5,184 bases of DNA from NCBI GenBank assembly GCA_003154855.1, contig PMEV01000143.1:9459-14642 (forward strand), written 5' to 3'. Both the position numbers and the translations under genes were made by a program. The notes below the pieces were generated by a model. It worked only from the letters and a program-made list of their open reading frames with translations, was not told where the DNA came from and did not search any database. Positions 1 to 5,184 of this stretch are shown here, in pieces. Numbering within the stretch: position 1 is the first letter of the stretch; each line of letters opens with the position of its first letter. Origin of the DNA: Bryobacterales bacterium. Its GTDB lineage: Bacteria; Acidobacteriota; Terriglobia; Bryobacterales; Bryobacteraceae.

Positions 1-2070
1 TGTATCCGTCTGGGCCGCCGGGGCGAGTTGCAGAGGAGGCTTGGCCTGTTGAGCCGCCGGTTCGGGGGCTGTGGGAGCTGCCGGCCTTTGCGCTTCCGGC
101 GCGGCCGCGCCAGGCTCCTGGCGCCGCGCATAACTCAGCTTCGTCACCGTATCGTTACCGGCCGATACGCTGCGCAGGTTCAGGTCCGTGATGCCCGGAG
201 TGCGCACGATGTGTGGAATGAGCGCGATCAACAGCTCGGTCTTGCTCCTGGTAACGGTGGAGCTCCGGAACAGGTGCCCCAGGCCCGGGATGTTCATCAT
301 CCCGGGCACGCCGGCGGCAGACTTGCTGTCCTGATCCTGCATCAGCCCGCCCAGCAGGCTGATCTCGCCTTCGCGGATGCGGATCTCGTGCTCCACCTTG
401 CGCTGCCCGATCACCGGTTGCGAGATGCCGCCCACGTTGTTGTAGCCGGTCACGCTCGAGATCTCGAGCGCCGCCTTGAGCGTCACTTCCTTGTCGCCGT
501 GCACCGTGGGCGTGATATCCACGTTCACCCCGACATCGATGTATTGAACCTGGGTGTACAGCCCGCCCGCGTAGCCGGTGCTGCCCACGCCGACGCCCAT
601 GGGCTGCATGCCGCCCGAGGCGATGGGCACCCGGTCGCCGATGCGCAGCGTCGCTTTCTGTCCGCTGGCCGCGCGCACTTGAGGCGATTGCAGAATCCGG
701 GTGGTGTTATCCTGCATGACCGCCTGGAGCAGGGCGCCGGGCAGCGTAACCGCAAAGTCGCGGGTCGAGAGCTTCGCGAGGCTGCTCAGGCCGATCAACG
801 GCTGGGCGGCGGTCGAACTGGTGTTGTTGGTGGTATTGAGCGAATTGGAGGTCTGGTTCTGCAGGATGCTGAGGATGCTGTTGAGCGTGGACTCGTCGGT
901 AGAACTCAGGTTGGAGGTGCCCGTGGTGGTGGTGGTGCCGGTGGTCGTTGTGTTGATGGTCACAGGGTTGGTGGGCGAGAACTGGATCGCCGTGTTGATG
1001 CCGGCCGCCCCGTTGGAAGCCAGGGTTGCCGCCAGGTTGCGCGTCTTGTCCCGGCTCGCCTCCATCACGATCACGTCCACCACCACCTCCGCTTTCGGCT
1101 TGTCCAGGTCGTTGATCAGCTTCTCGGCCAGCATCACCTCGTCCGGGGTTCCGCGGACGATGACTACATTGAGCGAGTTGTACTGGTATACCTTCTTGAT
1201 GTTGCCCACGGTGCGCAATGCGGTGGTGACCTCGGCCAGCTCCTGCGCCGTGGTCAGGTTGGACAGGTAGAACACCTTCACCACCGAATCGTCGAAGTCG
1301 CGGTGCTTGGTCGGGCTGTCGGTGGTAACGAAGATGGCGTTGGCCGAGAGCGGTTTCCAGAACGACTTGGTGGTCAAGGCCAGGTAGTCCAGCGCTTCCT
1401 CCAGTGTGGCGTTGTTCACTTCGAGACTGGCGTTGTGCTGCGCGTTGGGGTCCGCGCGGTACTCCGGATCGAAGACCACGTTGATGCCCGCCACCTTGCC
1501 CACCGTCTCATAGAGGACCTTGGGAGGCTGGTTGGCCATGCGAAGAGTGATGGCTTGCCGGGAAACGAGCTTGAGTTCCGGGGGCGGCTCGATCCGTCCG
1601 ATCTGCTCTATCTCTTCCTTGCGGGCCAGTTCGACCGGCGTCAGGCCGCGGTCGGCGGGATTAAGCCCGGCGCCCAACTTCCGGTTCCGCTCCATGATTT
1701 CCAGGGTGCGCTTGATTTCCTGTTCGGCGATGCCCGAAGACGGGTCCATGGCGTAAGCCTTTTGGAATTCGGCCAAGGCCTCCTCGGGTTGGCCCTTCTC
1801 GCGAAGCTTTTGCCCCGCGTTGACGTGCCTCTGGGCGGCCTGGAAGCGGGCCCGGCGGGCGCCCATCTGGTAGCCGATGTCGCTGGGATCGGCGGCTAAC
1901 GCCTTTTCATAGAGATCCAGCGCCTTGTCCCAGTCGCTTACGGCCTCAGCCTTGCGGGCCTCGTTGAAGTAGCCGTCTCCCTTTCTGGTCTTGGCGTCCA
2001 GCAGGACCCCCAGCGCGCACAGGAGCGCCAGCGCCGCAATCCAGCGAGCCGAACGGTGTGAGTGTCGCAT
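1..2070 (-). CDS. Type II/IV-type outer-membrane secretin with N-terminal TPR repeats (GspD/PilQ superfamily), C-terminus off the left edge
   Basis: Reading leftward from the ATG at 2070, the frame is open for 690 codons to base 1. This is the first possible start, because an in-frame TAG lies at 2097-2095 with no start codon between. Visible order: a basic N-terminus and hydrophobic segment (about residues 9-26) that looks like a signal peptide or anchor; two TPR-like helical hairpins (about 33-64 and 80-112); an STN/N0-like region (about 168-250); a secretin N1-type ring-forming domain (about 262-325); a Thr/Ser/Asn-rich stretch (368-420); the secretin beta-barrel core (about 440-625) with motifs RILQSPQVRA, GQKATLRIGDRVPI and VPGMMNIPGLGHLF; and an Ala/Pro/Gln-rich tail from about 650. 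Family members form gated outer-membrane channels for type II secretion or type IV pili. No pil or gsp neighbour is visible, so the two cannot be separated. The Shine-Dalgarno is poor: the nearest purine run is GGAAAA, far upstream. Confidence 0.93.
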   Translation of the reverse strand, partial: MRHSHRSARWIAALALLCALGVLLDAKTRKGDGYFNEARKAEAVSDWDKALDLYEKALAADPSDIGYQMGARRARFQAAQRHVNAGQKLREKGQPEEALAEFQKAYAMDPSSGIAEQEIKRTLEIMERNRKLGAGLNPADRGLTPVELARKEEIEQIGRIEPPPELKLVSRQAITLRMANQPPKVLYETVGKVAGINVVFDPEYRADPNAQHNASLEVNNATLEEALDYLALTTKSFWKPLSANAIFVTTDSPTKHRDFDDSVVKVFYLSNLTTAQELAEVTTALRTVGNIKKVYQYNSLNVVIVRGTPDEVMLAEKLINDLDKPKAEVVVDVIVMEASRDKTRNLAATLASNGAAGINTAIQFSPTNPVTINTTTTGTTTTTGTSNLSSTDESTLNSILSILQNQTSNSLNTTNNTSSTAAQPLIGLSSLAKLSTRDFAVTLPGALLQAVMQDNTTRILQSPQVRAASGQKATLRIGDRVPIASGGMQPMGVGVGSTGYAGGLYTQVQYIDVGVNVDITPTVHGDKEVTLKAALEISSVTGYNNVGGISQPVIGQRKVEHEIRIREGEISLLGGLMQDQDSKSAAGVPGMMNIPGLGHLFRSSTVTRSKTELLIALIPHIVRTPGITDLNLRSVSAGNDTVTKLSYARRQEPGAAAPEAQRPAAPTAPEPAAQQAKPPLQLAPAAQTDT
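811..969 (-). repeat. Low-complexity Thr/Ser/Asn-rich segment inside the secretin, with a short ACC trinucleotide run
   Basis: Residues 368-420 of the secretin are dominated by Thr, Asn and Ser, including runs of four and five threonines separated by glycine. At the DNA level, 923-937 (plus strand) is five perfect GTG units, which read as ACC codons on the coding strand. The segment lies between the N1-type domain and the barrel core, where secretins often carry variable loops. Gain or loss of a 3-base unit would change length without shifting the frame, so this would alter the protein rather than switch it off. Confidence 0.7.
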
Positions 2071-2074
2071 CTTA

Positions 2075-2101
2075 TTGGTTTTCCAAGGGTTGTGCTAAGA
2101 T
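2075..2101 (+). promoter_or_regulatory. Candidate sigma70-type promoter with extended -10 for smpB-pepA
   Basis: In the divergent gap, TGCTAAGAT at 2093-2101 gives an extended -10 (TGn followed by TAAGAT, 4 of 6 matches to TATAAT). TTGGTT at 2075-2080 is a possible -35, but the 15-base spacing is short. Transcription would begin near 2108 and leave a leader of roughly 78 bases before smpB. The element lies just outside the start of the leftward secretin gene. The identification rests on hexamer matching alone in a phylum whose promoters are poorly characterised, so it is tentative. Confidence 0.3.
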
Positions 2102-2185
2102 AGACTCGGCGGCGCAACCCTCGCCATAAACCATTGACGCGCCGGGGTTTCGCTGCGTGTAGAACAAACTTGGCAGACTTGGGCG

Positions 2186-2644
2186 ATGGACATCAAGATC
2201 CTGGCGGCCAACCGGCAGGCGGGCCATAACTACTTCCTCATGGAGCGGTTTGAGGCGGGGCTGGTCCTGACGGGCACGGAGGTCAAGGCGGCCCGCGCGG
2301 GCAAAGTGCAGCTCGTGGACAGCTACGGCGAGGTCCGCGGGACCGAAGCCTGGCTGGTCAGTGCCCACATCAGCCCGTACTCCCACGGAAACCGCCAAAA
2401 CCACAATCCGGTTCGCGACCGTAAGTTGTTGCTGCACCGGCAGGAAATCGATAAGCTGCTGGGTAAGACGCGCGAGAAGGGTCTGACCTTGATCCCCACC
2501 AAAGTCTATTTGAAAGGTGGGCGGATCAAGTGCGAGTTGGCCCTGGCTCGGGTCAAGAAGCTGCACGACAAGCGGGCGGCCGAGCGGGCGCGCACGACGG
2601 AGGCCGAGGCGCGCGAAGCCATCAAGAGATCGCGGGACAGGTAG
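2186..2644 (+). CDS. smpB: SsrA-binding protein SmpB (trans-translation)
   Basis: This encodes a 152-residue small basic protein, the usual SmpB size. SmpB binds tmRNA and takes it to ribosomes stalled on non-stop messages, where the nascent chain is tagged for degradation. Family hallmarks are clear: NRQAGHNYFL (residues 9-18), the LTGTEVKAARAGK block (28-40) followed by VDSY (44-47), HISPY (61-65), NPVRDRKLLLH (74-84), KGLTLIP (98-104) and the KKLHDKR stretch (124-130) that begins the basic C-terminal tail. One oddity is Val123 where SmpB normally has Gly just before KK. ATG 2186 is the first canonical start after an in-frame TGA at 2135-2137, and the reading begins where family homology begins. 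No strong Shine-Dalgarno precedes it. The protein ends 6 bases before pepA on the same strand. No tmRNA gene (ssrA) is visible nearby. Confidence 0.97.
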   Translation: MDIKILAANRQAGHNYFLMERFEAGLVLTGTEVKAARAGKVQLVDSYGEVRGTEAWLVSAHISPYSHGNRQNHNPVRDRKLLLHRQEIDKLLGKTREKGLTLIPTKVYLKGGRIKCELALARVKKLHDKRAAERARTTEAEAREAIKRSRDR

Positions 2645-2650
2645 AAGAGC

Positions 2651-4147
2651 ATGCAGATCAAACTGGAAACTGTACCGATTGAGCAGGTGGAGGCGGATGC
2701 GCTGGTGGTCCCGATTTTCGACAAGGAGAGTCCGGGCGGCGGCCTGCCCTCGGAAGCGGCCCAGACCGCCAACGATTTAGCCGGCGGCTGGATCGAGGAG
2801 TTGTACCGCAGCGGCGAGTTCTCCGGCAAGGAGTTCGAGATGGCCATGTTGTACCGGCCGCCGGGGATGAAGGCCCGTCGCCTGTTGGTGGTCGGCGCGG
2901 GCAAGAGCGACCGGTTCACTCCGGCGGTGCTTCGCAAGGTGGCTGGGGCGGCGGTGCGTTTCCTGAAACCGAAGTCCTCTCCCACCATCGCGCTGGCTCT
3001 GGATGCCGGGGAACTGGCCGCGGAACAGGCGGTGGCCGCGGTGGAGGGGGCCATTCTGGGCGATTTCGAGCCGGACCAGTACAAGACCGACAAGAAGGAC
3101 GCCAAGTCCGTGGAGGCGTTCACGGTGGTGGTCCCGAAAGACGGCGAAGCCCTGGCGCAGGCGATCGAGTCCGCGCGGATCCTGGCTGAAGCGCAGAACT
3201 TCGCCCGCACCCTGGTCTACCAGCCGGCCAACCGGATGACCCCGGCGACGCTGGCGGACCGCGCCCGCGAGATGGCCGCGGAGAACGGGTTGGAGTGCCA
3301 GGTGCTGGGCCAGGAGCACATGAAGGAACTGGGCATGGGCGCCCTGCTGGGCGTCGCGCAGGGCAGCGCCGAGCCGCCCGCATTGATCGTGCTGCGTTAT
3401 CGTCCCTTGGAGGAGACCGGCACGGCGCACCTGGGGCTGGTCGGGAAGGGCGTCACCTTCGATAGCGGCGGCATTTCCATCAAGCCCGCCCAGGACATGG
3501 ACAAGATGAAGTACGACATGGCCGGGGGCGCGGCGGTGCTGGGGGCCATGCGCGCCATCGCGCAGTTGCGGCCGCCGATCGCGGTGACGGCGCTGGTACC
3601 GGCGGTCGAGAACATGCCGGGCAGCCGGGCGCAACGGCCGGGCGACATCGTGACCACGCTCTCGGGAAAAACCGTCGAGGTGCTCAATACGGACGCCGAG
3701 GGCCGGCTGATCCTGGCGGATGCCCTGGCCTACGCCCGCACGCTCGGCTGCACCCATCTGGTGGATGTGGCCACGCTCACCGGCGCCATTGTGGTGGCGC
3801 TGGGGCACGTGAATGTGGGGGTGTTCGCGAGCGACGACGCCCTGCTTCAGAGAGTGCTTTCGGCCGCCCGCGCGGAAGGCGAGAAGATGTGGCCCATGCC
3901 GCTTGACGAGGAGTACAAAGAGCTGCTCAAGAGCCCCTTCGCGGACCTGCCGAACATCGCCACGCGCTGGGGCGGCGCCATCACCGCGGCCGCCTTCCTC
4001 AAGGAGTTCGCGGACCCGGCTCCCTGGGCGCACCTGGATATCGCCGGGACCGCCTGGCTGGACGACGCCCCGCCCTTCCTGGCCAAAGGCCCCACCGGAG
4101 TGGCCGTGCGCACCCTGGCCCGGCTGGCGGTCAACTGGGGCGAGTGA
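2651..4147 (+). CDS. pepA: Cytosol (leucyl) aminopeptidase, peptidase family M17
   Basis: The product is 498 residues, close to the 503 of E. coli PepA. M17 enzymes are cytoplasmic, usually hexameric, two-metal exopeptidases that remove N-terminal residues from peptides. An N-terminal M17 domain (about 1-160) precedes the catalytic domain (about 180-490). Expected metal ligands are present: Lys266 and Asp271 in GKGVTFDSGG, Asp289 in MKYDM, and Asp348 and Glu350 in NTDAEGRL. The catalytic Lys278 (ISIKP) and Arg352 are also present. All seven sit at a constant offset of four from the E. coli numbering, so the active site should be intact. ATG 2651 is the first start after the smpB stop, which is in the same frame two codons upstream; GAAGAG just before it is a weak ribosome-binding site. 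The 6-base gap implies co-transcription with smpB. Some PepA proteins also bind DNA; nothing here tests that. Confidence 0.97.
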   Translation: MQIKLETVPIEQVEADALVVPIFDKESPGGGLPSEAAQTANDLAGGWIEELYRSGEFSGKEFEMAMLYRPPGMKARRLLVVGAGKSDRFTPAVLRKVAGAAVRFLKPKSSPTIALALDAGELAAEQAVAAVEGAILGDFEPDQYKTDKKDAKSVEAFTVVVPKDGEALAQAIESARILAEAQNFARTLVYQPANRMTPATLADRAREMAAENGLECQVLGQEHMKELGMGALLGVAQGSAEPPALIVLRYRPLEETGTAHLGLVGKGVTFDSGGISIKPAQDMDKMKYDMAGGAAVLGAMRAIAQLRPPIAVTALVPAVENMPGSRAQRPGDIVTTLSGKTVEVLNTDAEGRLILADALAYARTLGCTHLVDVATLTGAIVVALGHVNVGVFASDDALLQRVLSAARAEGEKMWPMPLDEEYKELLKSPFADLPNIATRWGGAITAAAFLKEFADPAPWAHLDIAGTAWLDDAPPFLAKGPTGVAVRTLARLAVNWGE

Positions 4148-4298
4148 CGGCGGCGCCGCAACCGCACGTCTACCGCACTCATCTGCCGAATCACCCCTGA
4201 TTGAGCGGAGCGAATGGGCGGGGTTGCCCTCCAGAACCTGGGCTACAGCCCGGACGTGGTCGTGAAGCAGGTCCCCGAGCCACGGTTGCGGACCGCCC
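4148..4298. other. Convergent intergenic gap between pepA and the permease gene
   Basis: These 151 bases separate two genes that end facing each other. I looked for rho-independent terminators on both strands. The best hairpin is at 4238-4253 (CTGGGC, loop TACA, GCCCGG, with one G-T wobble), but no T-tract follows on either strand. A 10-base perfect palindrome, GCGGCGCCGC, lies at 4150-4159 just after the pepA stop and is also without a T-tract. Termination here may be factor-dependent. I see no RNA gene and no convincing small protein. Confidence 0.5.
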
Positions 4299-5184
4299 CT
4301 ATTCGCTGCGCAGCGCGATGGTCGGCGAGACCCGCGTGGCCCGCCACGCCGGCGCACAACTTGCGGCGATGGTGACCGCGAACAGGATTGCCGCCACCGA
4401 GAGGAACGTGGGCGGATCCGCCGGTTTCACGCCGTATAACATGCCTGCGAGGAGCCGCGTCAGCCCCAGCGCGGCGGCCGAACCGACGACTACGCCCAGC
4501 CCGCCCAGCGTCACCGCCTTGCCGACTACCATACGCACAACGTTGGACTGCCCCGCGCCTAACGCCATCCTTACGCCGATTTCGTGGCTGCGCCGGTTCA
4601 CCGTGTAGGCCATCACGCCGTAGATCCCCACCGCGGCCAGCAACAGTGCCAGCGCCGCGAAGATGCCCAGCAACTGCATGTTCAGGCGCCGCGAGCCCGC
4701 CGCGTCGGAAACGATGCTCTCCACGGTGGCCACGTCGGACACGGTCGCGGCCGGGTCCAGCGCGGCCACTCTGCGCCGCACCGCGCTCACCATGACGGCT
4801 GGATCGCCGCCCCGCGTCTTCACGACCAGCGTCGTGGCCCGCTGCGGAAAGTGGTACGCCGACCAGTAGAACGTTGGCACTGGGTCGCTGTCCGGCCCGT
4901 AGTCGCGCACATCCCCGACCACGCCCAGGATCTTGACTGGTTGCAGGCCCATCTCCGGAAAGCCCGGCCGGAAAGTCTTCCCGATCGGGTCCTCTCCCGG
5001 CCAGAAGCGTCTCGCCATCGCCTCGCTGATCACGACGGAGAAGCGGTTCTTCTGCAGCCACTCCAGCAGCTCCTCGTGGCGGAAGTTGGTGACGCGGCCA
5101 TCCGCCGGAGTGAACAGGCGCCCGCGCAGCAGCGGTATGCCCATGGCGGCGAAGTATTCCGGCGAGGCCGCGCGGTGCTCGGCC
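4299..5184 (-). CDS. ABC-transporter permease, MacB/FtsX-like, ADOP-type; N-terminal part off the right edge
   Basis: The minus-strand frame is open from the right edge to TAG at 4301-4299, giving 294 visible C-terminal residues. The ATG at 5144 is internal: the upstream codons continue the family motif as SPEYFAAMGIPLLRGR, so it should not be taken as the start. The visible order is the end of a MacB-type periplasmic core domain (SEAMARRFWPGEDPIGK, then KILGVVGDVRDYG), followed by an FtsX-like domain. That domain has three hydrophobic segments at about 171-193, 222-241 and 259-279 of the visible part, the loop motif RRSHEIGVRMALGA after the first, and the terminal PAWRATRVSPTIALRSE. This ending matches acidobacterial duplicated orphan permeases, normally around 800 residues and often found without a dedicated ATPase gene. 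No ATPase is in view. The substrate is unknown; MacB relatives drive efflux or lipoprotein and peptide transport through mechanotransmission. Confidence 0.9.
   Translation of the reverse strand, partial: AEHRAASPEYFAAMGIPLLRGRLFTPADGRVTNFRHEELLEWLQKNRFSVVISEAMARRFWPGEDPIGKTFRPGFPEMGLQPVKILGVVGDVRDYGPDSDPVPTFYWSAYHFPQRATTLVVKTRGGDPAVMVSAVRRRVAALDPAATVSDVATVESIVSDAAGSRRLNMQLLGIFAALALLLAAVGIYGVMAYTVNRRSHEIGVRMALGAGQSNVVRMVVGKAVTLGGLGVVVGSAAALGLTRLLAGMLYGVKPADPPTFLSVAAILFAVTIAASCAPAWRATRVSPTIALRSE

Noticed and set aside
28..1899. 623-codon plus-strand open frame opposite the secretin
   Set aside because: Its translation is Arg/Gly/His-rich with no recognisable domain, and it lies wholly antisense to a clear secretin. 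Long antisense frames are expected in GC-rich coding DNA.
1990..2070. Lipoprotein signal in the secretin N-terminus (Cys18)
   Set aside because: The residue before the cysteine is Leu (ALALLC), which does not fit the lipobox requirement for Gly, Ala or Ser at that position.
2071..2185. tmRNA (ssrA) gene or other structured RNA beside smpB
   Set aside because: The gap is only 115 bases, too short for tmRNA, with no tRNA-like acceptor end or tag-peptide frame visible.
4238..4253. Hairpin as a possible bidirectional terminator
   Set aside because: The stem is only six pairs with one wobble, and neither strand has a following T-tract.
4213..4300. Plus-strand reading in the convergent gap (begins MGGVALQNLGYSPDVVVKQV) that looks more protein-like than its surroundings
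   Set aside because: It could be a decayed gene end, but it has no recognisable family, no ribosome-binding site, and runs into sequence antisense to the permease. Not strong enough to call a pseudogene.
2777..4357. 526-codon minus-strand open frame opposite pepA
   Set aside because: It is Arg/His/Gly-rich and without known motifs, and it mirrors the pepA codons. pepA itself has a complete catalytic site, so this is a shadow frame.
4243..5061. 272-codon minus-strand frame overlapping the permease
   Set aside because: It is in a different frame from the permease, has low-complexity Arg/Gly content and no family motifs.

Overview
The window is GC-rich (about 65 percent by eye) and densely coding. 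It most likely comes from an Acidobacteriota genome, plausibly a Solibacter/Bryobacter-type lineage. Two things point there. The right edge holds the C-terminal part of a MacB/FtsX-like permease of the kind expanded in that phylum (acidobacterial duplicated orphan permease, ADOP). The left gene is a secretin with N-terminal TPR repeats, an arrangement I associate with the same group. The taxonomic call is inferred from family resemblance, not from a marker-gene comparison.

Layout: (1) Positions 1-2070, minus strand, hold an outer-membrane secretin (GspD/PilQ superfamily). It starts at 2070 and is open for all 690 codons to the left edge, so its C-terminus is outside the window. (2) Positions 2071-2185 are a 115-base divergent intergenic region with one plausible promoter for the rightward genes. 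(3) Positions 2186-2644, plus strand, hold smpB, the tmRNA-binding protein of trans-translation. (4) Positions 2651-4147, plus strand, hold pepA, an M17 leucyl aminopeptidase with every expected metal ligand and catalytic residue. It lies 6 bases after smpB and is probably co-transcribed with it. (5) Positions 4148-4298 are a 151-base convergent gap with no convincing terminator. (6) Positions 4299-5184, minus strand, hold the C-terminal 294 residues of the ADOP-like ABC permease; its N-terminus lies beyond the right edge.

Functionally, smpB and pepA fit together loosely as protein quality control: SmpB-tmRNA tags stalled nascent chains for proteolysis, and PepA trims peptides to amino acids. 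The secretin and the permease are separate envelope functions, for export or pilus extrusion and for an unknown transport or efflux role. I found no RNA genes, mobile elements, CRISPR arrays or attachment sites. I see no evidence of a new multi-gene system. The observations most worth checking are the modular secretin, whose Ala/Pro-rich tail suggests a further domain off the edge, and a Gly-to-Val change in a conserved SmpB motif.
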